From the NCBI GenBank assembly GCA_020848815.1, contig JADLHL010000189.1:1-49383 (forward strand): 49,383 nt of DNA, in the 5' to 3' direction. A program made the position numbers and the translations under genes. The stretch comes from Chitinophagaceae bacterium. GTDB lineage: Bacteria > Bacteroidota > Bacteroidia > Chitinophagales > Chitinophagaceae. The notes below the pieces were generated by a model, which saw only the letters and a program-made list of their open reading frames with translations, did not search any database and was not told the DNA's origin. Shown here piece after piece: positions 41,466 through 49,383 of this stretch. Within the stretch, counting starts at the first letter, position 1; every line of letters starts with the position of its first letter.

Positions 41466-42061
41466 TGTTTGGCTCCAAAACCCCACGGTGCTGGAGGCGG
41501 CGCCACAGGTTTTGATAAATCAAAACGAATGCTGTATTGTCTGTCGCTGCCTATGCGGCGCAGGTTGTAGCTGAAGTATTGGTTCGTCAGCAATTCAATC
41601 CACCACACGTTAGCGGCAGCATTGGGTAAAAGATTTACAGTAAACTGATCGGCCGGAAAATATTGTACAGTTGGCATACCGGTACTGGTTGCAAATCCGC
41701 CGTACTGCGTCACTTTATCAGGATGGCCATCTTCATGCCGGTGATCGTGGCGCAATTCAATCAAAGAATCTTTCAGTGTAAGTACCCAGGTACGTGACCG
41801 GTTGTTGCCTACATGAAAAGGGATGCGGATTTCATTGCTGCTGCATTGTATCACATGCATCAGCAATGTTTTGTTGGCAAAGTTGGTATCATTGGCAGGT
41901 GCCTGAGTAACGGTGCCCGCAAATGCTTTACCACAAAGGCTTTGCAGGTTTTTCCAAAACTGCATTGAAGCAGCGCCTGATGATGAACTGCTTTGTGCAT
42001 GAACCGAAACCGAGAAACAAACACTCATGAAAAACAGATACATCAATTTCATACGCAACAT
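41462..42061 (-). CDS. Exported protein of unknown function
   Basis: 199 residues from the ATG at 42061 ([23 protein letters not shown], a signal peptide); an alternative ATG is 42052. A Ser-rich spacer follows, then a single beta-rich domain: [50 protein letters not shown] and [22 protein letters not shown]. The layout resembles proteins annotated only as secreted hypothetical proteins in Bacteroidota. The His/Asp-rich stretch could bind a metal, but that is speculation. The 3' end overlaps folE. Confidence 0.75.
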   Translation of the reverse strand: MLRMKLMYLFFMSVCFSVSVHAQSSSSSGAASMQFWKNLQSLCGKAFAGTVTQAPANDTNFANKTLLMHVIQCSSNEIRIPFHVGNNRSRTWVLTLKDSLIELRHDHRHEDGHPDKVTQYGGFATSTGMPTVQYFPADQFTVNLLPNAAANVWWIELLTNQYFSYNLRRIGSDRQYSIRFDLSKPVAPPPAPWGFGAKH

Positions 42062-42135
42062 TTTAATGCAAGAACGTCTTGCTGTATCCGGGCAAGATAG
42101 CGGATGGAAATCAGTTGTGAAACTTGAATATTCAG

Positions 42136-42143
42136 CATCTTTG
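42136..42143 (+). promoter_or_regulatory. Variant promoter box of fabD
   Basis: CATCTTTG, 7 of 8 matches to TAnnTTTG, followed by CGGC as in glyA and the second E1 gene. The ATG is 17 bases later, the same spacing as the other genes. Confidence 0.4.
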
Positions 42144-42160
42144 CGGCTCATCTTTTATTT

Positions 42161-43042
42161 ATGAGTAAACACGCCTTTGTATTTCCCGGTCAGGGTGCCC
42201 AGTTCAGCGGAATGGGCAAGCAACTGTATGAAACCAGCGAAGCGGCCAAAGCATTGTTTGAGCAGGCCAACGACATTCTCGGCTTTCGCATTTCCGACAT
42301 CATGTTTGCCGGTACCGATGAAGAACTACGCCAAACCAAAGTAACGCAGCCGGCTGTTTTTTTACATGCATATGTAGCTTTTAAAATGCAGGCTACAGCG
42401 CAACCAGCCATGGTAGCTGGTCACTCGCTGGGCGAATTCACGGCACTGGTAGCCAATGGCTGCCTGAGTTTTGAAGATGGCCTGCGGTTGGTAAAAGCCC
42501 GTGCCTTTGCCATGCAGCATGCCTGCGAAGCAGAGCCCGGAACCATGGCCGCCATTCTTGGTTTGGAGGATAGCAAAGTAGAAGAAATATGCGCTGGCAT
42601 TGATGAAGTAGTAGTGGCAGCGAATTACAACTGCCCTGGTCAGTTGGTCATTAGTGGTTCAACCAAAGGCATTGAAATTGCTTGTGAGCAAATGAAAGCT
42701 GCCGGTGCAAAACGGGCATTGCCCCTGCCTGTAGGTGGTGCTTTTCACAGCCCTTTGATGCGCCATGCCGAAGCTGAATTGGTAGCAGCTATTGAAGCAG
42801 CACAATTCAACGAACCTTCTTGCCCCGTGTACCAAAACGTAGTGGCCAAAGCAGTGACGAATCCTGATGAAATAAAAGCCAACCTGATAGCACAACTTAC
42901 CGGCCCCGTAAAATGGACGCAGTGTGTGCAAGCCATGATAGCAGACGGTGCCAGCCAGTTTACTGAGTGCGGCCCTGGCAAAGTATTGCAGGGGTTGGTG
43001 CAAAAAATAAACAAAGAAGTTGCAGTGAGTGGCCTGAGCTGA
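42161..43042 (+). CDS. fabD: Malonyl-CoA:ACP transacylase
   Basis: 293 residues. It loads malonyl groups onto acyl carrier protein for fatty acid synthesis. FVFPGQGAQFSGMGK at the N-terminus, nucleophile Ser89 in AGHSLGEFTALVA, Arg in LVKARAFAMQ, and His196 in GGAFHSPLM make a complete active site. TECGPGKVLQGLVQKI is the C-terminal motif. Monocistronic here, not in a fab cluster. Confidence 0.97.
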   Translation: MSKHAFVFPGQGAQFSGMGKQLYETSEAAKALFEQANDILGFRISDIMFAGTDEELRQTKVTQPAVFLHAYVAFKMQATAQPAMVAGHSLGEFTALVANGCLSFEDGLRLVKARAFAMQHACEAEPGTMAAILGLEDSKVEEICAGIDEVVVAANYNCPGQLVISGSTKGIEIACEQMKAAGAKRALPLPVGGAFHSPLMRHAEAELVAAIEAAQFNEPSCPVYQNVVAKAVTNPDEIKANLIAQLTGPVKWTQCVQAMIADGASQFTECGPGKVLQGLVQKINKEVAVSGLS

Positions 43043-43073
43043 TCATCATTTTATACATCATTGTTTTTATACA

Positions 43074-43109
43074 AAGGCCGCATTGATTTTTCAATGCGGC
43101 CTTTTTGTT
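43074..43109. terminator. Terminator between fabD and the RHS gene
   Basis: AAGGCCGCATTGA (43074-43086) pairs with TCAATGCGGCCTT (43091-43103) around a T-rich loop, followed by TTTGTTTTT. The 13-base stem is perfect. It lies between convergent genes and may serve both. Confidence 0.9.
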
Positions 43110-43125
43110 TTTGGTTAAGTGCTGT

Positions 43126-46100
43126 TTAGTTTTTTATCACTTTCAATATTTCTTTATTGGATAGTTTGATATAATAAATACCGTTGCTATAACTGCTCAA
43201 ATTAATGGCTTGGTTTTCGGCCGTAATCTTGATGTTTTGAATAACCCTGCCATTTTGATCAACCACTATAGCCATGCTTCCGATGAGTTTTTTATCGCCA
43301 ATGGTTACATGAATAGTGCCCGGTGTTGGATTGGGATATACAATCGTTTTGCTTTTTTCTTCCTGATTATAGGTTAGTCTGATAACCGAAGAGTAATTGA
43401 ACTTGTTATCCTTGTCTATTTGTTTCAAACGATAAAACATCACCTTACTGTTTAGCTTATCAATATGGTAATCGATGAATTGATAAGAAGATGGGCTGCT
43501 TGTATTTCCATTGGCTGCCACGGTGCCAATGCTGCTAAATGAAGCACCATTGAATGAGCGTTCTATTCTAAACTCTTTGCTGTTTTGCTCGTTGGCAGTA
43601 GACCAGTTGAGTACATTATTTTTTTGCTGTGTAGCACCTTTAAAGTACAACCAGCTGATAGGTAAAGCAGCAGTTACAAAAGTTGATTTTATTTCTCCCT
43701 GTCGCAGTATTTCAGTGTTACCTACGCTATCTGTAGCCAGCACAAAAAAGAAAAATTGCGAACCTGGTTTTCCTGTTATGGTTGTATCCGTTCGGGTGAT
43801 GCCGCTGCGAATCATACTGAAATTCACGCCATCGTCTGAAACGTACAAGGAGTAAAATTTCAAACCACAACCATTCACGTCATCTTGCCCGCTCCAACTC
43901 AGAGCAATATTGATGGGCGAAGTAGGGGGCAAATTGGTCAGATGACTAATTGGAGCATACGCATCAATGGTGTTTGTTTCTACATTGGTAGCAATCACTT
44001 CGTTGGCATCAAAAATGATATCGGCCCTTGCACCAATGGTATCCAGCGTTTGCGCAGCAGGGCGTGGTTTAATGCTGAAGTTCACAAATCCATGTCCGTT
44101 GTTTGGTTGTAACGAATCTTGCAGTAATAGTAAGCCTTTCAGCGGATCGGCTGGCGGGAGCAATGTGATAGGATCAATAGATTGCAATTGCCAGAAAGCC
44201 TGATTGTTTTGTACATCATATCCTGCAGTAATGTCTACATACAAACCAAGCGAATCACGACAGTCGAGCCGCTGGTAATACGAAGCCGTATTGCCCGGAA
44301 TGGTAAACGTGAGGTTGTTGAAACCAAAGTTGCCCAACTGAAAACTGGCTGCATCCATATTGGCATGAATAGGCGCTACCACTTTTACAAACTTGGCTGG
44401 AGCAGTGGCCGATTTATCATTTTCATACGTAACGGTGTAAGGCAAACGGTCTTTTACACTTACCCAACGTTTGGTGGGCTCACCTGCAGGGCCAATAATT
44501 TCATTGGGGTCGAGGGCAGAGATGACTTCGAGTTCTCCGGTTACTGGATTGTAACGGTAACGATTCTGCCTTTGGGAACCACCAGAGTTGTTTTGAGGGC
44601 AGTTGGGTTTTCTCTTTCTAAGCTCCCTGATATTTACTCTATTGTGGGATTGAAGGAACTTCTTAATTGTTCCGTTTTTCCGGTGATACTCCATGAGTTC
44701 CTCATCCATTTTTTGATCCACGGAATTTGCCCCGAACGTATTTCCATAATCTTCAGCCCAATCGTTCATGCTTTTTCCTGTAACTAGTGACTGAGTAAAA
44801 TCTGCTAGATTATAACCTGCACCTACTGGACCAAGAAAATTTAAAGCAGATTGTCCCAGATTCCCCGTTGATTTAGTCAACTGATATCCATCGCCAGTTC
44901 CAGAAATATAATTAGCCAGATCACCCGCAGCTAAAACCGTTTTAATGCCTATATCAAGTACATTAAAACCCTTGCCGAATTTTTTTACGCCATTTAAAGT
45001 ACTTGCAGCGGGGGAAGCCATTTTTGCAGCTTGGTCTATTTTTTGGATTCCAGCATTAAGCGCTTTTATCTCGGCAGATATTGTATTTGCAGACTGAGCA
45101 AGCTTATTGGCTGTTTTGTATAGTCCGTTTGCTATATTATTATCAATCATTTTATCAAGCATTTTCAAAGCCGTGGTTTTTCTACCCAGTTCTTTTATCA
45201 TTTCCAATTGTTTGAAATATTCAGCGCCGGTTTGTTTTAACGAATATTCTAAAGGAATAGCAAGCCAGGAGTAAGTTCCATTTAATATACTTTCTATTCC
45301 GTCAACCTTTGAGATGGTTTCCCGTGCAGTACTTTTTTCCACGCAGTCCTCTAACCCCAGAATATCTACCCCATTTGCAGGGTTATTATGTACATACTGA
45401 TACATGCCCATGCCGTCATCATAGTCTAATGGATCTCTTTGATTAAAGAGGCCTGTTTGTGGGTTGTACTCTCTAAAATAGAATTTATTCATACCAGTTG
45501 CACTGTCATATATCTGGCCTGTAAATCCAAAATGATTTCCGGTTAAACTACCTGCCAAAGCATTGTTTAATGAATCTGTAATACTTTGTTTGCCATACAC
45601 ATCATACTCATATTTTTCTACAACTCTTCCTTGTGCATTGCTAATGGCTTCTACCGAATTGAGTTCGTTTTGATGATAGTAAAAAACACTTCCATTGTTT
45701 TCATTTTCAACGGGTATTAAAAAGTTGTTGAAAATAGTTTTGTTTTTTACCTGGTTGGCAGCATCACGTTCTTCAATCAGTTCGAGGCCAGCATAGGTAT
45801 TGTTTTGAATATTGCTATTCATTTTCTTTTGCACTCTTCTCCCAAAAGCATCATATAAATACGTTAGCACATTAGATGGTGATGAAGAGTCCTTCAGTAA
45901 GCGACCTTCTGCATCATAGGTTTTATAGTATTTTCCATCAAAAGAGAGTTGCCCAAGGGCGTTGTAAGTGAAGTTGATATTTTGAGAACCATTGTTGCTA
46001 TTTGCCAGTTGGTTCAGATTGTTCGGGGTATACACTATATTAGTTCCATTCAGGTTGGCCGCAGTTCTATTGCCAAGGGCATCGTAGGTATAACTATTCA

Positions 46101-48975
46101 CTACATTACTTGGCCCTCCGCTAACACCTCTTGTATAATTTGTCAAACGATTACCATTGTCGTAAACAAACTGCTCTGACTTTGTGGGTGCATTCAAACG
46201 ATTGATGGCAAGTTTATTTTGATTTTTATCGTAGGTAAAATTGGTCTGTTGAATACTGCCGTTGCCGGTATTAATGTTGATTAGCCGATTGGCAAAATCG
46301 TATTCGTAGTTGGTGATGACGCCATTGGCCAACGTTTGTGAGATGACCTGGTCTGCATCGTTATATAAGTAGCTTGCAACAACGGTTCCATTCTTTCTAA
46401 TGTTGATGAGTCTGTTTCGGGTATCATAATCTTTGGCAACGATGGTTCCATCAGGATACACAGTTGATTGAGATCTTCCTGCTACATCATACGTATATTC
46501 AACAAGACGGCTATTATAATTTTCTGAAATAATCCGATTCAATGCATCGTATTCCAACGAAACAGTACCCGATGCATTGGTGGCCGTTTTTATACGACCA
46601 ATGGCATCATAAGTGTATTGGTAAATATTGCCATCGGGCAGGGTTCTGTTTATCAGCCGGTTCAAAGTGTCATAAACAAATTGAACGGAAGTGCCATCGG
46701 GAAGTTTTGTTGTAGTAACATTTCCTTTTTTATCATAAGTATATTCAGAGTACTTGCCATCTGGTAGGGTTGTACGACTTACTCTATCGAGGTTATCGTA
46801 GGTATAAGTTGTAGTATTGTTATTGGCATCTTTTAAAGAAAGAATATTCCCTATATTATCATATTGCACCGTTGTAATAGAGCCGTTGTTATCTGTCATA
46901 GATATAACCCTGTTTCTATTGTCGTATTGGAAGGTAGAAGTCTTGCCATTTTTATCGGTAAATAAAGAAACATTATCGTTTTGATCATAAGCCAATACTG
47001 CCGAGTTACCTAAAGGATCCAGTAACTTTTTGATACGATTGAGACTATCATATTCTAATTGAGTATTTGCACCTGTTCCGTTTTTAAAACTTATTAAATT
47101 ATCGCTCTTGTCGTATGCCAATTCCGCAATTATTCCTTTTGAGTCTCTAATAGTGGTTATTCTATCCAATACATCGTATTTGTAACTATACTGTTGGCCA
47201 TTGGGCAAGTTTGCTTGTATTACATTTCCTTTGTCGTCGTAGCTCCAGATGGTTTCATTGCCTGTTGCGTCTATCAAACTATTCAGTCTATTTCTGTTAT
47301 CGTAGCTGAATGAAGTTGATGCGCCTAATGCATTGGTTATTTTTGTAAGATTGTCCATGGCATCATATGAAAGAAAAGACATGTTGCCCATGGCATCTTT
47401 GAATTGCACCAGTCTGTTGGAAGCATCGTATTGTAGTAAACTGCTTTCGTTGTTTTTGTTTTTTACACTTTTTATATTTGATGCTGCATCATAATCAATT
47501 TGAATGGTATTGCTTATTGGATCGGTATACGTTTTTAACCTACTCAGAATATCATAATTCAGACTATTACTATTTCCCTTTGCGTCTGTGTAAGCCAGTA
47601 GGTTTCCGCGGGCATCAAATCCAAGTGTAGCCTGATATCCATTCGGTCCATTTGCTAGTAGAGGATTGCCATATGCATCATAGGTGTAGTTGTAGGTACT
47701 TCCTTTGGGATCAGTACTGCTAATGATGTCGCCATTGGCATTAAACGATGCTTGATAAAGAAGATTTCCAGGCTCTCTTATCTGTGTCAAATTTCCCTTG
47801 GCATCGTACGTAAAACTGGTCACTGATCCTTTTGCATCGGTTACGCTGGTGAGTCTGTTTAGTTGGGTAGCATAGGTGTACCTGATTGTTTGATTCAATG
47901 CATCCGTTATGGTAAGCACATTTCCTCTGCTATCATACGTGTAGGTCGTACTATTTCCATTGGCATCTGTTTCTTTTATCTTGTTCCCGTTTTCATCATA
48001 TTCAAAACTCATATTAAATCCACAACAATTACTCTTCATGCCAACGAGCCATGATACTTCATTTTCTCTTTTGTATTGGTACTCTGTCACCTGCGTTTGC
48101 CCATCTTGCAAGTGGTCGGTCACTATCGATTTTTGGGAAGCAGAATCGTAACTAAAGCTTTGTCTTTTGTTACATCCAATTAATTCACTCACCGTTAAAT
48201 CGGGATAGTAAATAATGTCGACCACATTGTTGTTTTTGTCTGTCACCGCTTTCATAGGACCGTTCACGATGTAGGCATATTTTCTGGTACCGCCCAAAGG
48301 GTCAGTTGCCTGCAATAAATTATTTCCTTCATCGTAGCTGTAGGTCCAAGTACGGTTGGGTGTAGTAATAGCATCCAGCACACTGGTCAACCTTCCTTTT
48401 GCGTCATAAGAAAAACTGATACTTTGACCTGCATTGTTAGTCAGCGTAGTAAGCAGTGTATCGGTATACGTAAAGCTCATGAAGTTGCCATTGGGTTCTT
48501 CCATTTTGGTAATGCGTTTGTGTGTAGCATTATCAAAATAGTATTTCGTTCCTTCTGGTTCTGTGAGCAAAAACTTTCCTGATTGATATTCGGAAAGCGT
48601 ATTAAAAAAACCTCTGGGAGCTGTGTAGCCAGCACCTCCGGCTGAGGCGTAAACATCTTCTCTGCCATCGCCCCATATTATTGCTTTGCTATTGGCCGTA
48701 TCATTTTTGTATTGAATGGCATACAAAAAACTCCAGCCGTTTCCATATCCATTATTGATATCGAAATTGAAACTATTATAGCTGAAAGCGATATTGATAT
48801 CGAAGCCTCTTGCAGGAATCATGAATTCATTTCTGCTAAAAAATAAATTACCGGTCAACGTATTTACCTGCAACCCCATAGGGCCATTGCTGTTGGGTGT
48901 ATTAATGTTTTGTGCATGGAGTATGCTGCATGAAAACAACAAGATGCCTATTGAGTAGCTCACCGCTTTTTTCAT
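43126..48975 (-). CDS. T9SS-sorted RHS/YD-repeat surface protein
   Basis: 1949 residues from the ATG at 48975 (signal peptide SYSIGILLFSCSILHAQ); ATG 49008 is an alternative. The N-terminal beta domain (VNTLTGNLFFSRNEFMIPARGFDINIAFSYNSF) precedes some forty YD repeats such as YTYDSRGNVLTITDALNQ and YDNLDRVSRTTLPDG, which form the RHS cage. The core motif FYFREYNPQTGLFNQRDPLD..NPANGVDILGL is at about 1165-1207. Then come an uncharacterised region (about 1207-1485), a beta domain starting DPNEIIGP (about 1487-1650), a fibronectin-like module, the LNWSTANEQNSKEFRIERS module and a T9SS C-terminal sorting domain (IVYPNPTPGTIHV, SNGIYYIKLSN). It is AT-richer than its neighbours by eye. Probably cell-surface anchored; function unknown. 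Confidence 0.93.
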   Translation of the reverse strand: MKKAVSYSIGILLFSCSILHAQNINTPNSNGPMGLQVNTLTGNLFFSRNEFMIPARGFDINIAFSYNSFNFDINNGYGNGWSFLYAIQYKNDTANSKAIIWGDGREDVYASAGGAGYTAPRGFFNTLSEYQSGKFLLTEPEGTKYYFDNATHKRITKMEEPNGNFMSFTYTDTLLTTLTNNAGQSISFSYDAKGRLTSVLDAITTPNRTWTYSYDEGNNLLQATDPLGGTRKYAYIVNGPMKAVTDKNNNVVDIIYYPDLTVSELIGCNKRQSFSYDSASQKSIVTDHLQDGQTQVTEYQYKRENEVSWLVGMKSNCCGFNMSFEYDENGNKIKETDANGNSTTYTYDSRGNVLTITDALNQTIRYTYATQLNRLTSVTDAKGSVTSFTYDAKGNLTQIREPGNLLYQASFNANGDIISSTDPKGSTYNYTYDAYGNPLLANGPNGYQATLGFDARGNLLAYTDAKGNSNSLNYDILSRLKTYTDPISNTIQIDYDAASNIKSVKNKNNESSLLQYDASNRLVQFKDAMGNMSFLSYDAMDNLTKITNALGASTSFSYDNRNRLNSLIDATGNETIWSYDDKGNVIQANLPNGQQYSYKYDVLDRITTIRDSKGIIAELAYDKSDNLISFKNGTGANTQLEYDSLNRIKKLLDPLGNSAVLAYDQNDNVSLFTDKNGKTSTFQYDNRNRVISMTDNNGSITTVQYDNIGNILSLKDANNNTTTYTYDNLDRVSRTTLPDGKYSEYTYDKKGNVTTTKLPDGTSVQFVYDTLNRLINRTLPDGNIYQYTYDAIGRIKTATNASGTVSLEYDALNRIISENYNSRLVEYTYDVAGRSQSTVYPDGTIVAKDYDTRNRLINIRKNGTVVASYLYNDADQVISQTLANGVITNYEYDFANRLININTGNGSIQQTNFTYDKNQNKLAINRLNAPTKSEQFVYDNGNRLTNYTRGVSGGPSNVVNSYTYDALGNRTAANLNGTNIVYTPNNLNQLANSNNGSQNINFTYNALGQLSFDGKYYKTYDAEGRLLKDSSSPSNVLTYLYDAFGRRVQKKMNSNIQNNTYAGLELIEERDAANQVKNKTIFNNFLIPVENENNGSVFYYHQNELNSVEAISNAQGRVVEKYEYDVYGKQSITDSLNNALAGSLTGNHFGFTGQIYDSATGMNKFYFREYNPQTGLFNQRDPLDYDDGMGMYQYVHNNPANGVDILGLEDCVEKSTARETISKVDGIESILNGTYSWLAIPLEYSLKQTGAEYFKQLEMIKELGRKTTALKMLDKMIDNNIANGLYKTANKLAQSANTISAEIKALNAGIQKIDQAAKMASPAASTLNGVKKFGKGFNVLDIGIKTVLAAGDLANYISGTGDGYQLTKSTGNLGQSALNFLGPVGAGYNLADFTQSLVTGKSMNDWAEDYGNTFGANSVDQKMDEELMEYHRKNGTIKKFLQSHNRVNIRELRKRKPNCPQNNSGGSQRQNRYRYNPVTGELEVISALDPNEIIGPAGEPTKRWVSVKDRLPYTVTYENDKSATAPAKFVKVVAPIHANMDAASFQLGNFGFNNLTFTIPGNTASYYQRLDCRDSLGLYVDITAGYDVQNNQAFWQLQSIDPITLLPPADPLKGLLLLQDSLQPNNGHGFVNFSIKPRPAAQTLDTIGARADIIFDANEVIATNVETNTIDAYAPISHLTNLPPTSPINIALSWSGQDDVNGCGLKFYSLYVSDDGVNFSMIRSGITRTDTTITGKPGSQFFFFVLATDSVGNTEILRQGEIKSTFVTAALPISWLYFKGATQQKNNVLNWSTANEQNSKEFRIERSFNGASFSSIGTVAANGNTSSPSSYQFIDYHIDKLNSKVMFYRLKQIDKDNKFNYSSVIRLTYNQEEKSKTIVYPNPTPGTIHVTIGDKKLIGSMAIVVDQNGRVIQNIKITAENQAINLSSYSNGIYYIKLSNKEILKVIKN

Positions 48976-49029
48976 ATACCTGATGTGTCTGTTTATATTT
49001 CTTTTCATGACTCAAGTTTCTTGGATTAT

Positions 49030-49383
49030 TTACTTCAGGTTGAATGTAACAATGGTATGACCGGGTGTAGTGACAGGTGCCTTCGCATAGATGATGACTG
49101 ATCCGCTGCCACCTGCCCGTATAAATCCGGGAGGACCTCCGGGTTCTGTGAGTTGCAATACCAGCGATGTGCTTGCATTTCCCAATCCGTTTTGCGACAG
49201 TGCCATGGGCACATTTTTATCATTGTATAAAATGCGAATCTGTGCAGGCACATCCATATTGGTGGGGTTGCTATAATTTACCTGTACAGTAAATGGCCAA
49301 CCGGCAAATACTTTTTCAGGATGTACCAACTCTGTTACCAATTGTGCGTTAAGACCACCATCGGCACCTGGGTCGCAACCTGG
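49030..49383 (-). CDS. Partial gene, secreted beta-sandwich protein (C-terminal end)
   Basis: 118 codons open at the right edge; the 5' part lies outside the window. The visible end reads ELVHPEKVFAGWPFTVQVNYSNPTNMDVP, then LQLTEPGGPPGFIRAGGSGSVIIYAKAP. This resembles CARDB- or APHP-like immunoglobulin-like modules found ahead of RHS regions in large surface proteins. It stops at TAA (49030-49032) without a sorting domain. The RHS gene begins about 20-55 bases later on the same strand, so the two are probably co-transcribed. Full function cannot be judged. Confidence 0.75.
   Translation of the reverse strand, partial: PGCDPGADGGLNAQLVTELVHPEKVFAGWPFTVQVNYSNPTNMDVPAQIRILYNDKNVPMALSQNGLGNASTSLVLQLTEPGGPPGFIRAGGSGSVIIYAKAPVTTPGHTIVTFNLK

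Noticed and set aside
43126-48975. Regular repeats in the RHS gene as a possible CRISPR or satellite
   Set aside because: The periodicity is of the encoded YD peptide repeat (about 21 residues); the DNA copies are diverged and lie in one open frame.
43126-48975. Classic RHS toxin-immunity locus
   Set aside because: No immunity-size gene follows, and the protein ends in a T9SS sorting domain rather than a toxin.

Overview
This window reads as chromosomal DNA of a member of the Bacteroidota, most likely family Chitinophagaceae. That is inferred from three things: a 1.9-kaa RHS protein ending in a type IX secretion (T9SS) sorting domain; families typical of the phylum (reg_prop/Y_Y_Y sensor kinases, DUF1573, DUF4293, DUF6089-like barrels, fused E1 alpha/beta dehydrogenases, DUF4369-TlpA); and promoter-like TAnnTTTG boxes with no evident Shine-Dalgarno sites. 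Most of the window is ordinary housekeeping sequence. I see no transposase, CRISPR array, rRNA or prophage.

Layout. 1-365 is a non-coding edge followed by tRNA-Pro(GGG) on the minus strand. 521-2516 holds an outer-membrane barrel and a TraB/GumN lipoprotein (+). 2573-7960 is a minus-strand block: ndk, mgtE, ispE, a bifunctional nuclease, etfA and etfB. 8069-9737 holds a TPR protein and tilS (+). 9893-11028 holds a rhomboid protease and a YkgJ cysteine-cluster protein (-), overlapping by 4 bases. 11139-17983 holds xerD, a YcxB-like protein, a GNAT enzyme (-), glyA, a DUF4293 protein, a periplasmic-binding-fold protein (-), rplY and pth. An FAH-family hydrolase follows at 18113.

The most distinctive accessory block is 18800-27694. 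It holds a very large two-component sensor kinase (beta-propeller, Y_Y_Y, membrane span, GAF, HisKA_3), a LuxR-type response regulator, three tandem secreted glycine-rich paralogues and an ELWxxDGT-repeat surface protein, all on the plus strand. Paired 10-base direct repeats lie in the gap between the regulator and the first glycine-rich gene.

27831-39342 contains two different fused E1 alpha-beta 2-oxo-acid dehydrogenases. Between them lie a tail-specific protease, a coiled-coil exported protein, a TlpA-like thiol oxidoreductase, a class I aminotransferase, tRNA-Met and two tandem DUF1573 genes (-). 39418-41465 is a compact trio (TRIC-type channel, PhzF, folE). fabD follows at 42161. From 43126 to the right edge is a minus-strand surface locus: the T9SS-sorted RHS protein, preceded by the end of another secreted-type gene cut by the window.

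Possible new biology is concentrated in three places: (a) the kinase/regulator/glycine-rich surface cluster; (b) the RHS protein, whose tip region is embedded before beta domains and a sorting signal rather than being C-terminal; and (c) small-scale DNA patterns between genes, namely 7-base periodic arrays, a GCGGAT array phased at about 10 bases, an extended TAnnTTTGCGSC promoter-like motif, and similar GCTGTG hairpins. No database search was possible. Family calls rest on motifs and lengths recognised by eye.
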